Source: an uncultured Verrucomicrobiae bacterium
GTDB lineage: Bacteria > Verrucomicrobiota > Verrucomicrobiia > Limisphaerales > AAA164-E04
Assembly: GCA_951813855.1 (NCBI GenBank)
Contig: OX638380.1
Location: 3,674,876 to 3,738,875 of the forward strand
Length of the DNA: 64,000 nt
Direction of reading: 5' to 3'
Numbering within the stretch: position 1 is the first letter of the stretch; each line of letters starts with the position of its first letter. The position numbers and the translations under genes are program-made. Below the pieces are notes generated by a model, which was not told the origin of the DNA, made no database searches, and worked only from the letters and a program-made list of their open reading frames with translations. Below, in pieces: positions 17,673 through 25,698 of the stretch.

Positions 17673-18668
17673 GTGATCAAGAAACCGGTCATAGCCGTTA
17701 CCATGGGCGATCCCGCGGGCGTCGGCCCCGAGATTTGTCTTCGGGTGCTGAGTTGTCGGGAGGTGCTCGACAGCTGTACCCCGGTCGTTTTCGGTCATGC
17801 CGGGGTCTTGAGACGATGCGCCGAGCTCTTGGGTTTGGAGTTAACTGCCGCAGTAGTTTCGAACCGGGAGCCGTTTGTGGTGGCCGAAGGGGAGGGAGCC
17901 GCCGTGGTCGATATTCCGACGCTGGACGCAAACGCTCTCGTTCCGGGACAGATCGATTCTCAAACTGGCCGGGCCTCTTACGAGTATGTCCAGCGTGCGA
18001 TCGAAGCCGCTTTGCGCCGAGAAGTCTCGGCAGTCGTTACCGCTCCTTTGAGCAAGGAGGCCTTGAGTCGGGCGGGGATCGACTATCCCGGCCATACCGA
18101 AATCTTCGCGCTCCGAACCGCCGCCTCAAGGTGGTGCATGCTGCAGTACGCCGAAACCATCGCCTGCTCCTTCGTGACCGTTCATGTAGGATACGCCGAA
18201 GTCCCCGAATTTTTGACTGCCGATCGGGTGTTGGAAGTTATTCGGCTTTCGGCGGAAGGGTTGGAGCGAATCCGAAAAAAGAATCCCCGGATAGTAGTCT
18301 GCGGCCTCAATCCGCACGCCGGAGAAAACGGTTTATTCGGAGAAGGCGAGGAAGAGCGGGTCATTGCGCCGGCGGTAGCGGCGGCTAGACAGGAAGGTCT
18401 GGATGTCGTTGGTCCGCTACCGGCGGATACGGCGTTCCTGGAGGAAAGACGTCGGAACACCGATGTTTTCGTGTGCATGTACCATGATCAGGGGCATATA
18501 CCGGTTAAGGCTTTGGCTTTCGATACCGCGGTCAACGTGACCTTGGGACTACCGATCGTTCGCACTAGCGTCGATCACGGCACGGCATTGGATATCGCTT
18601 GGCAAGGAAAAGCCCGTTCGTCCAGCCTCAGGAACGCCGTCGCCTTGGCCATTAAGCTGTCCGATTGA
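17673..18668 (+). CDS. pdxA: PdxA-family 4-phosphate dehydrogenase, probably the PdxA2 sugar-acid type
   Basis: The 331-residue protein (GTG start) begins VIAVTMGDPAGVGPEI, the family hallmark. The three zinc-binding His residues are present in YPGHTEIF, NPHAGENGLFGEGE and YHDQGHIPVKAL. Classical PdxA oxidises 4-phospho-hydroxy-L-threonine in pyridoxal phosphate synthesis. The downstream DUF1537 kinase gene suggests a PdxA2 enzyme, which oxidises 4-phospho-D-erythronate or 4-phospho-D-threonate in catabolism of four-carbon acid sugars. Sequence alone does not separate the two roles; if this is the only pdxA in the genome it could serve vitamin B6 synthesis. Confidence 0.9.
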   Translation: MIKKPVIAVTMGDPAGVGPEICLRVLSCREVLDSCTPVVFGHAGVLRRCAELLGLELTAAVVSNREPFVVAEGEGAAVVDIPTLDANALVPGQIDSQTGRASYEYVQRAIEAALRREVSAVVTAPLSKEALSRAGIDYPGHTEIFALRTAASRWCMLQYAETIACSFVTVHVGYAEVPEFLTADRVLEVIRLSAEGLERIRKKNPRIVVCGLNPHAGENGLFGEGEEERVIAPAVAAARQEGLDVVGPLPADTAFLEERRRNTDVFVCMYHDQGHIPVKALAFDTAVNVTLGLPIVRTSVDHGTALDIAWQGKARSSSLRNAVALAIKLSD

Positions 18669-18676
18669 TCAAGTCC

Positions 18677-19825
18677 ATGGTTCTGGTCGTGGCCGACGAT
18701 TTGAGTGGCGCTGCCGAATTGGCCGGTTTGGCTGCCGAACAGGGATGGTCCGCAGAGGTCAATATCGGATTGCAGGGAGCCGGTGACGCCGATTTTCTGG
18801 TGGTGGACACTCAATCCCGGTCCTGTTCGTCCGAACTGGCGGTAGAGCGGATCGAGCGATTATGCCGGTTGACGGCCCCGTTGCGTCTGGAATGGCTCTA
18901 CAAGAAAACCGATTCGGTATTGCGAGGGAATATTGTCCCGGAAACTGAGGCTTTGGCTCGAGGCTACGGCCGCGAACGAATCCTTCTGGTTCCCGCTAAT
19001 CCCCGAAAGGGACGATGCCTGGTCGAAGGACGGTATCAAATCGATGGCGTGCCGTTGCATCAGACAGTGTTTGCCCGCGATCCGGAGTATCCACGACATT
19101 CCGATCGGGTGTTCGAAGCCTTGGGAAAACCGGGCCGTTATCGTCGTGTCCGAGTAGAACGCGGGCGTCCCTGCCCGGATGATGGGTTTCTCGTTCCGGA
19201 CGTATCTTCGACCGCCGATATCGAATATCGCGCGGGGGAGGTTGACGATCGAACTTTGCCGGCAGGAGCGGCGGAATTCTTTACGGCTTTAGTGGCCCGG
19301 TTCAAGGGACGCCAGGCGAGTCGAGAGGCCTGGGACGGTACCGGTTCAGGTGCTCGTTTGTTTGTCTGCGGCAGTCTTGCTTCGTGGGAACAAGGGATTG
19401 GGGTTCAGGCCGAAAGGAAGGATATTCCCGTAATTTTGCCGGTCAGCCAGCCGGATTGGTCTCAGCGAGTCGAAATCGCGTTGAGTCGTCAGGGAACGGC
19501 CATGTTGGCGATCGGCGCTCCGGCGCCCGGTCGGCCGAACCGCTCCGGATCCGGCGGCTCCAGGAACTGGTTGCCGTTATTGATCGATGCGGCCGAAAAG
19601 GCGATTCGCCGTGATTCGCCGGAGAGGTTGTATGTCGAAGGAGGAGCTACCGCTAATGCGTTGTTGAACCGGATGGGTTGGAGCCGATTAACGGCGTTGA
19701 GCTCGGGAATGGAGGGCGTCGGCCGTCTGAGACCGATCGGGCGGTCGCGGTCGCCGGAAGTCTTCGTCAAACCCGGGAGTTATCTCTGGCCCAATTCGGT
19801 TTGGAACGAGCGGCAAGATTCGTAA
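18677..19825 (+). CDS. Four-carbon acid sugar kinase (DUF1537 family)
   Basis: From ATG 18677 (MVLVVADDLSGAAELAG) the protein matches DUF1537 kinases, which phosphorylate D-erythronate, D-threonate or related acids at O4. The N-terminal domain has the ADDLSGA motif and a KKTDSVLRGN segment; the C-terminal nucleotide-binding part has VEGGATANAL and VFVKPGSYLWPNSV (usually G-x-F-G). It starts 8 bases after pdxA stops; an overlapping TTG (18665) is an alternative start. The product would be the substrate of the upstream dehydrogenase, giving a two-step pathway. The protein is slightly short for the family. Confidence 0.85.
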   Translation: MVLVVADDLSGAAELAGLAAEQGWSAEVNIGLQGAGDADFLVVDTQSRSCSSELAVERIERLCRLTAPLRLEWLYKKTDSVLRGNIVPETEALARGYGRERILLVPANPRKGRCLVEGRYQIDGVPLHQTVFARDPEYPRHSDRVFEALGKPGRYRRVRVERGRPCPDDGFLVPDVSSTADIEYRAGEVDDRTLPAGAAEFFTALVARFKGRQASREAWDGTGSGARLFVCGSLASWEQGIGVQAERKDIPVILPVSQPDWSQRVEIALSRQGTAMLAIGAPAPGRPNRSGSGGSRNWLPLLIDAAEKAIRRDSPERLYVEGGATANALLNRMGWSRLTALSSGMEGVGRLRPIGRSRSPEVFVKPGSYLWPNSVWNERQDS

Positions 19826-19893
19826 GGAGCCAGGAAGTCGTTCTGCCCGAAGCGTCCGCTCGTCCGCCGCGATCGCCGAGCCGCCGGTTACCG

Positions 19894-21198
19894 TCAGAAA
19901 TCGTTCTGCGGTTTTGAGAATACCGGGTCCATGAAGCCTTTGATTTCCGGTTTGGTCAACGCGTTCTGCCAAGGTTGAGCCAGCGAAGGATCCTGCTCGA
20001 TAATGACTTCCAGGGACCTGTGCAACAAACCGAGATGCTCGATGTCCACGGGCTGTTCCTGAATCCAACTCGCCGCGGCTTCGGGATCTTGCAGTCCCCA
20101 TTGCAAAAAGGAGCGTTGGAGCATGAGGTTGCGAGCGTGAGGAGTGGGATAATTGTCCGCCCATTCGGTCGCCGCTCGCGGCTCGTTCTGCGACCAACTG
20201 TCGACCAACGCGACGGTCGCCTTGTCGCGCATCCCGGAGTGAGGAAGGGTCGCCGCCCACTCGGAAACCACGTTGAATTCCTGATCCGCCCAGCGCATGA
20301 CGCTCTCTTCCAGTACCAGGTCCAGTTCGGGAGTGCCATACTCCGCTCTGGTCGCCCACTGGGAGGCCTTCTTGGGGTCGGTGCGGTAGACGGCGGCGGC
20401 GGCTTCCACGATGAGCTCGCTTCTTGATTCTCCTTGGACCACGTTGGCGTATTGAAAGGCGTCTTCCGGTTCCGTCAGTGCCCAGCCGGCGACCAGTCCG
20501 TTAATGGCCTGCCGGCGGCTGGCTTCGTCTTCCAGCGACTCCAACCATTGGAAAGCTTCCATTCTATCCTGTTTGGCCCATGATTTGCTGACGCCGTAAA
20601 TCGCCGCGGTTTTCAGCGTTTCGTCTTCGAGGGCGGCGATCCAATCGATTCCTCGATTGACATCCAGATCGGTGAGCGCCTCGGCGGCTCCTTGCGTGAA
20701 AAGCGAGCGGCGGGTATCGGAATCGAACGATTCGATTCGTTGGATCAAACCGGCGGGTTCGACAGCCACCGCGAGGGCTCCGGCCTTGTGCAGCAGCCAT
20801 TGATGTTCCAAGCCGTTCCAGCGGTCTTCCGGTTCTTCCAGCACTCGTTCCATCAGGCTTAGTCCCGCGGCGGCGTCTCCTTCGATCCGGTCGAAGACGG
20901 CTTCCAGTTCCCGAAAACTCAGTTCGCTCGGTTCGGTTCGATCGGTCAGGGCACGGCCGGCGGGCGACGGGGCGTTGGTCTTGCCGGTCCCTTCCGTAGC
21001 TTGTTGCATAAGCCGGCGGTAATTGGTATCGTCCGGAACCGTCCGCAAATCGTTCGGCGTCGGTGTCTCAGGCGAGGACGAAGCCGCATTGCCGTCGTTG
21101 GACACGACCGGGTTCGGACGGTCGGAAGAGGAGAAGAACAAAATCGATAGCGCGATCAACACGCCGGCGCCGGCTAAAAGCAGCAGTGGTTTTTGCAT
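19894..21198 (-). CDS. Membrane-anchored alpha-helical repeat protein, function unknown
   Basis: The 434-residue protein has an N-terminal hydrophobic anchor (LLLLAGAGVLIALSILFF), a Ser/Pro/Asn-rich linker, and a body of about ten helical repeats with recurring DP..A..WA and W...L.....R..A patterns (EFNVVSEWAATLPHSGMRDKA, cut here for length). The pattern resembles uncharacterised Verrucomicrobiota proteins and is TPR- or SEL1-like in spirit. It probably faces the periplasm and mediates protein contacts. It is divergent from the split PQQ-propeller gene, sharing the region 21199-21287. Confidence 0.75.
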   Translation of the reverse strand: MQKPLLLLAGAGVLIALSILFFSSSDRPNPVVSNDGNAASSSPETPTPNDLRTVPDDTNYRRLMQQATEGTGKTNAPSPAGRALTDRTEPSELSFRELEAVFDRIEGDAAAGLSLMERVLEEPEDRWNGLEHQWLLHKAGALAVAVEPAGLIQRIESFDSDTRRSLFTQGAAEALTDLDVNRGIDWIAALEDETLKTAAIYGVSKSWAKQDRMEAFQWLESLEDEASRRQAINGLVAGWALTEPEDAFQYANVVQGESRSELIVEAAAAVYRTDPKKASQWATRAEYGTPELDLVLEESVMRWADQEFNVVSEWAATLPHSGMRDKATVALVDSWSQNEPRAATEWADNYPTPHARNLMLQRSFLQWGLQDPEAAASWIQEQPVDIEHLGLLHRSLEVIIEQDPSLAQPWQNALTKPEIKGFMDPVFSKPQNDF

Positions 21199-21287
21199 AG
21201 AGGTCGAGTATCCTTAACCATTGGAAAACACCGATTCAGGAAAAAGTTGCGTCACGCCAGGCGAATCGTTGTCAGCAGTCCCCGGTT

Positions 21288-21335
21288 ATGGTCTCATTAA
21301 TCCCGGTGATGGTTCAAGTAATTCGGTGGGGCGGC
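21288..21335 (+). pseudogene. 5' fragment of the PQQ-like propeller gene (start and first codons)
   Basis: The start ATG is at 21288 or 21309; from 21309 it reads MVQVIRWGG before the first IS. Joining this fragment to the sequence after the second IS (removing the IS elements and duplications) gives MVQVIRWGGVGIAAAWLAG, a plausible signal peptide leading into EWPGFLGPNRDG. The reading frames agree exactly. The fragment has no function by itself. Confidence 0.85.
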
Positions 21336-21354
21336 CAGGGCTTTTCAAAAGTCG
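21326..21354. repeat. Left boundary of ISAs1-type element 1
   Basis: The 10-bp target duplication gtggggcggc (21326-21335) is followed by the terminal repeat CAGGGCTTTTCAAAAGTCG (21336-21354). This repeat matches the inverted right end at 15 of 19 positions. Confidence 0.9.
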
Positions 21355-23512
21355 TTGGCTCAACAAAGAAGCCGGAACAGGGTCGATTTTTTCTGGACAT
21401 TCAAAAGTTTCTCCGTTATTGGTTTCGCCATGGAATCAATTATTCCGGATGCCGCGGCTTTTTCGTTACGGGACGTAACGGTTCGACTTGTCCGTGGCGA
21501 AGAGGAAAGACTGCGCTGGGATTCGTTAATGTCGCAATACCATTATCTTCCGTTCCACAGCCTGTTTGGGAAGGCCTTGCGCCATGTCGCAATTTACAAC
21601 GAAACCTGGCTCGCCTTGTTGGGTTGGCAGGCCGGGGCCTTCAAGGTGGGAGTTCGCGACGAGTGGATCGGCTGGTCGGCCGAGCAGCAATTTTCCCGGC
21701 TGCATTTGATTGCGAACAACGCCCGCTTTTTGGTGCTGAAGGAGGGGCGGCTCCCCAACTTGGCCTCGCGGGCGCTCGGTTTGAGCCTGCGCCGTCTGGA
21801 AGCCGATATGCGCCGAGTGCACGGTTATCCGGTTTATTTGGCCGAAACATTCGTCGATCCTTCGAAGTTTGCCGGCACCTGTTATCAGGCCGCGAATTGG
21901 CAGTTCTTGGGTTTGACTCGAGGCTTTTCCCGAGTGCCGGGGAAGTCGGTGAGTTGGCTCCAGAACGGACAACCGAAGCAAGTTCTCGCCTATCCGTTAC
22001 GACCCGATGCCGCCACCATCCTCAGCCGCGAATCGGCGGCGGAAGACTGGCAGGCCGGGGATATGGCCCAGATCCCTTCGACCCCGGAACTGCACAGTCT
22101 CTATACGTTTCTGGAAAGCATCGACGACTTCCGCCAAGCTCGCGGGAAGCGTTACCGTCTAGCCTGCTTCCTGGCGATCGCGATTGCGGCTCGCTTAGCC
22201 GGGTATCGCGGCGTCACCGCTTTCGGTGAATTCGCCGCCAGAATGACTCAAGAGCAATTGAAGGCGGTCGGAGCCTTTTGGAGTCCCCGTCGGCAATGCT
22301 ACACGGCTCCGGCGGCCTCTACTTTTCATTACATCCTTGCTAAATTGGAGCCCGACACGCTGGATCGAACGATTGGTAAATGGGTCCGACAACAAAGCGA
22401 CAAGGAAACTCCAGTGGCCATTGACGGCAAGGATATCCGTGGGGCTTCAGCTCAATTAGAAAACGAAAACCGGATGATGGTGGCGGCAGTCGAGCATAGC
22501 ACCGGATTGGTTCTCGGTCAGACTCAAGTGCCCGATAAAACCAACGAAATTCCAGCGGTGCGCGAATTGTCTCGGAAACTTGATCTGGCAGGGCGCGTCG
22601 TGACTCTCGATGCCATGCATGTCCAACAGGAAACCGCCCGTAGCTTGCTGGAGGACTGTGCCGCCGACTACGTGACCAGTTCCGTCAAAAATAATCAACC
22701 GACCATCTATGAAGATTTGGAAGCCATTGATTGGAGTACCGCGGCGTGCTTCGATCAACCCGCCGAAAAGGGACACGGTCGCATCGAAAACCGCCGTTGT
22801 CTGGCCCTCGATATTTCCGGCTCCAAGTGGGATAATTATTGCCAGCTTTACGGTCGCCAACAGGCCATTCGCATCGAACGCGAACGTTACGTTCTGAAGA
22901 CGGACAAAACCAGCCATGAAGTCGTTTACTGCCTCACCTCCCTAAGTGCTGAAAAAGCCAGCCCGGAACAACTGCTCGCTCTCGTCCGTAACCATTGGCA
23001 CATCGAAAATCGTCTCCATTACGTGCGTGATTTCACCTATGACGAAGATCGATGTCGCGTGCGAGTTGGCCATTTACCTCGCAACTTGGCCTGCCTGTCC
23101 AACACCGCCATCTCGATCGTCAGGACCGAAAATCGCTTTGAGCATTTGCCGCCGTCCACTCGCCATTATGCTGCTCACCCCGAGGAAGCTCTCAATGCTA
23201 TCCTCAAACCTTTGACTCACTGAACGACCGGTACCGTTTTCGATCGGAATCGGGACCGCAACAGCTCCTGAGAAAAGGGGTGCGTCGGCTCTTCACGAAG
23301 GCATTGAGGTATCCACCCCCTCGCCGCCAAAACGACATCCCATAATTCGATAAGTCACCTCTGCGAGGATTGATCAACTTGGAATTGATCCCCAATGACG
23401 CAGTCGTGGTTTCGGGACGGAGCAATTCAATGTCGAGATTCTCGTCGCTAAGGTGTTTATCTGGAGTTTTCAAGGGCATTTTTCAGTTTATTTGGACTTT
23501 TGAATATTCCTG
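21336..23512 (+). mobile_element. ISAs1-type element 1 (2177 bp) with DUF4338-transposase fusion
   Basis: The element is bounded by 19-bp imperfect inverted repeats beginning CAGG and by perfect 10-bp duplications (21326-21335 and 23513-23522). It carries one gene (21430-23223) and about 290 bp of 3' non-coding DNA in which no further gene is evident. It lies in the signal-peptide region of the PQQ-like propeller gene. A second, different element of the same type begins 11 bases after its right end. Confidence 0.93.
21430..23223 (+). CDS. ISAs1-family transposase with N-terminal DUF4338 (DruA-like) domain
   Basis: From ATG 21430 the protein has 597 residues. The N-terminal 190 or so form a DUF4338 domain (RWDSLMSQYHYL, IGWSAEQQFSRLHLIANNARF, YLAETFVDPSKFAGTCYQAANW). 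The rest is an ISAs1 transposase with all three catalytic acidic residues: VAIDGKDIRGA, VVTLDAMHVQ and NHWHIENRLHYVRD. It is intact and probably active. DUF4338 is also the domain of DruA from the Druantia antiphage system, but no other Druantia gene is nearby, so a role in transposition is the simpler reading. It shares its architecture with the gene of element 2 but is clearly divergent. Confidence 0.93.
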   Translation: MESIIPDAAAFSLRDVTVRLVRGEEERLRWDSLMSQYHYLPFHSLFGKALRHVAIYNETWLALLGWQAGAFKVGVRDEWIGWSAEQQFSRLHLIANNARFLVLKEGRLPNLASRALGLSLRRLEADMRRVHGYPVYLAETFVDPSKFAGTCYQAANWQFLGLTRGFSRVPGKSVSWLQNGQPKQVLAYPLRPDAATILSRESAAEDWQAGDMAQIPSTPELHSLYTFLESIDDFRQARGKRYRLACFLAIAIAARLAGYRGVTAFGEFAARMTQEQLKAVGAFWSPRRQCYTAPAASTFHYILAKLEPDTLDRTIGKWVRQQSDKETPVAIDGKDIRGASAQLENENRMMVAAVEHSTGLVLGQTQVPDKTNEIPAVRELSRKLDLAGRVVTLDAMHVQQETARSLLEDCAADYVTSSVKNNQPTIYEDLEAIDWSTAACFDQPAEKGHGRIENRRCLALDISGSKWDNYCQLYGRQQAIRIERERYVLKTDKTSHEVVYCLTSLSAEKASPEQLLALVRNHWHIENRLHYVRDFTYDEDRCRVRVGHLPRNLACLSNTAISIVRTENRFEHLPPSTRHYAAHPEEALNAILKPLTH

Positions 23513-23522
23513 GTGGGGCGGC
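23494..23522. repeat. Right boundary of ISAs1-type element 1
   Basis: The right terminal repeat (23494-23512, ending cttttgaatattcctg) is followed by the second copy of the duplication gtggggcggc (23513-23522). The latter overlaps the left duplication of element 2 by all but one base. Confidence 0.9.
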
Positions 23523-23543
23523 GCAGGGTTTTTTCACGCTAAT
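23514..23543. repeat. Left boundary of ISAs1-type element 2
   Basis: The 10-bp duplication tggggcggcg (23514-23523) precedes the terminal repeat CAGGGTTTTTTCACGCTAAT (23524-23543), which matches the inverted right end at 17 of 20 positions. Confidence 0.9.
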
Positions 23544-25688
23544 CGCTAGAGGCCCGTGTCACCGATTTCGGGACATATTCGCTTTTTCCCTTCACCAGAG
23601 AGCCGAAACTTTAGCGCCTTCGAAATGGGAAAATAAAGCTGGCTTTTTCATTCTCCGGTCGTTATTGGTTCCTCATGGACGCCAAAATCAACCTCAAGCT
23701 GGTGACTGTTCGATTAGTGAAGAGCAGTGAGCGAAGACGCTGGGATTCGCTGATGGATCAGAACCATCGCTTGGGTTTCAAAGGCTTTGCCGGACGCGGG
23801 CTGCGTTATGTTGCCGAGTACCGAGGCCGGTGGTTGGCGTTAGCCGGCTGGCAAAGCGGAGTGTTCAAGTGTCGCCCGCGAGACAAGTGGCTCGGATGGA
23901 AAAAACGAGAGCAGTTTCGTCGGCTTCATTTGATTGCCAACAATACCCGATTCCTCCTGCTTACCGAGCGGGGCGAAGTGCGCAATCTGGGGAGCTGCGT
24001 CATGGCCAAAATGCTGCGCCGTCTGAGTGCCGATTGGCAACGGACCTGGGGTCATCCGCTGGAATTGGCCGAAACTTTCGTCGATCCCCGACACTTCGCG
24101 GGCACGATCTATCGCGCGGGGAATTGGCGGGCGGTAGGGCAATCGCAAGGCTACGCTCGCAGCAACGGACGCTATACCGCCCGGCACAATATCAAGAAGG
24201 AAATGTACGTTTATCCCTTGCGGCCCCAAGCCTGTTCCCGATTAAGGAAGCGTCAGGACGATCCGTCTTGGGGCCCCCAGGTGCAGCGGGTAGAAACATC
24301 CCCGAAACAGTTGAAATCATTGGTGCAACTGCTCGCGGAAATGGCTGATTTTCGCCGGGCACAAGGACGCAAACATCGGCTGGAAATGGTCCTCGCTATC
24401 TGCATCTTAGCTCGATTGGCCGGCAAGGTCGGCCCCTTGGCGACTTCGCGTTACGCCCAAAAAATGACGCCAAATCAATTGCAGACTCTCGGGGCGTGGC
24501 GCAACGCCAAGGGCCGTTGCGTGGCCCCGTCTCTCGCGACGATTCACCGGGTCATGACCGAGACGGATCCGGAAGCGTTGCAAACGGTAACTCACCGCTG
24601 GGTAACGGCCCAATTGACTCGACAACCCTTGGAAGCCTTGGCTGCTGACGGGAAGCGGATCAACGGAGCTAATCGCAACAGCAAAGACCATTTCGAGACC
24701 GTCATCCTCGTGCGCCATCAAGATGCGGTGCCCCTCGCCGTTCGCATTTGCCGAGACCAAGGCGGCGAACAGGCGGCGATGGCGGCTCTCTTGGAGGATG
24801 TCGATATCCGGGGAGCCATCATTACGATCGATGCGCTCCATACTAACCGAGTCATGGCCGATGCCATCGTGTTGGTTAACGGAGCCCATTTTCTCTTCAC
24901 GGTCAAAGAGAACAACCCCGAACTCTCTCAATTTTTGACCAGCCTGGATTGGGATCGAGTGGCCCAGGACCGGTTCACCGAAAACCCGGAGAAAGGACAT
25001 GGCCGCATCGATCAACGGAGCATTCAAACCTATGAACCCCTTCCCGGAGCCGTCAAATTACCGCATGTCCTCCAAGTCTTTCGGATCCTTCGACACCGCC
25101 ATCATTTAAACGGTGGGCCCGAGACCGTGGAATATGCTTACGGCGTCACTTCGTTGCCTCCGGAAGCTGCCGACGCTCAACGATTGTTGTCACTCAATCG
25201 GGGACATTGGACGGTAGAAAACGGCAATCACCGCCGTCGCGACGGGATTTTCGGCGAAGATGATTGTCTTATGCGAACTCGCCATGGGCCGACGAACAAT
25301 GCCCTCTTCAACAACCTGGCCTTGGCGATCATTCTCCAGTCGGGATACTCTAATATGGCCGAAGCTACCGACGATTTTCAGACGAATCGGAACCAAGGGT
25401 TGCGAGCCGTCACGAAAACCACCCCGTTTAAACGTCCGAAAAAAAACTGACCCGACCTTCCTGATTACCGACGCTTCCTCCCTGCTGATTCGGTCGGCGA
25501 ATTGATCGTTCGACCGATACTCGCACCGGTTCAGTCTCCTGTCCGGCTGAAACTCGTCTCAATCGGCAATCGCCGCCTAACTCGAAGCATAATTCGGAAA
25601 AACAGTTTTTCCGACGAATCGAAATACTCCGCTCGACACTTAAAAAAAACGATCGTCGATCAAAAATTATTAGCATGAAAAAGTCCTG
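23524..25688 (+). mobile_element. ISAs1-type element 2 (2165 bp) with DUF4338-transposase fusion
   Basis: The element is bounded by 20-bp imperfect inverted repeats (17/20) and perfect 10-bp duplications (23514-23523 and 25689-25698). It carries one gene (23675-25450); about 240 bp of 3' DNA shows no gene. Its target is the same chromosomal site as that of element 1, shifted by one base. The order of the two insertions cannot be told from the sequence. Confidence 0.93.
23675..25450 (+). CDS. ISAs1-family transposase with N-terminal DUF4338 (DruA-like) domain
   Basis: The 591-residue protein has the same layout as that of element 1: DUF4338 (RRWDSLMDQNHRL, LGWKKREQFRRLHLIANNTRF, ELAETFVDPRHFAGTIYRAGNW), then an ISAs1 transposase with LAADGKRINGA, ITIDALHTN and GHWTVENGNHRRRD carrying the three catalytic acidic residues. 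The N-terminal domains of the two proteins are about half identical by eye; the catalytic halves differ more. The gene is intact. The two elements are therefore different lineages, not a recent duplication. Confidence 0.93.
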   Translation: MDAKINLKLVTVRLVKSSERRRWDSLMDQNHRLGFKGFAGRGLRYVAEYRGRWLALAGWQSGVFKCRPRDKWLGWKKREQFRRLHLIANNTRFLLLTERGEVRNLGSCVMAKMLRRLSADWQRTWGHPLELAETFVDPRHFAGTIYRAGNWRAVGQSQGYARSNGRYTARHNIKKEMYVYPLRPQACSRLRKRQDDPSWGPQVQRVETSPKQLKSLVQLLAEMADFRRAQGRKHRLEMVLAICILARLAGKVGPLATSRYAQKMTPNQLQTLGAWRNAKGRCVAPSLATIHRVMTETDPEALQTVTHRWVTAQLTRQPLEALAADGKRINGANRNSKDHFETVILVRHQDAVPLAVRICRDQGGEQAAMAALLEDVDIRGAIITIDALHTNRVMADAIVLVNGAHFLFTVKENNPELSQFLTSLDWDRVAQDRFTENPEKGHGRIDQRSIQTYEPLPGAVKLPHVLQVFRILRHRHHLNGGPETVEYAYGVTSLPPEAADAQRLLSLNRGHWTVENGNHRRRDGIFGEDDCLMRTRHGPTNNALFNNLALAIILQSGYSNMAEATDDFQTNRNQGLRAVTKTTPFKRPKKN

Positions 25689-25698
25689 TGGGGCGGCG
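25669..25698. repeat. Right boundary of ISAs1-type element 2
   Basis: The right terminal repeat (25669-25688, attagcatgaaaaagtcctg) is followed by the duplication tggggcggcg (25689-25698). The host gene resumes in frame at this point. Confidence 0.92.

Noticed and set aside
23204-23479. A 91-codon minus-strand open frame in the 3' part of ISAs1-type element 1
   Set aside because: No domain, overlaps the transposase end, and no counterpart in element 2.
21430-25450. A Druantia antiphage system, suggested by the DUF4338 domains
   Set aside because: Both DUF4338 domains are fused to ISAs1 transposases within elements that have terminal repeats and target duplications; no DruB-DruE or DruH-like gene is nearby.
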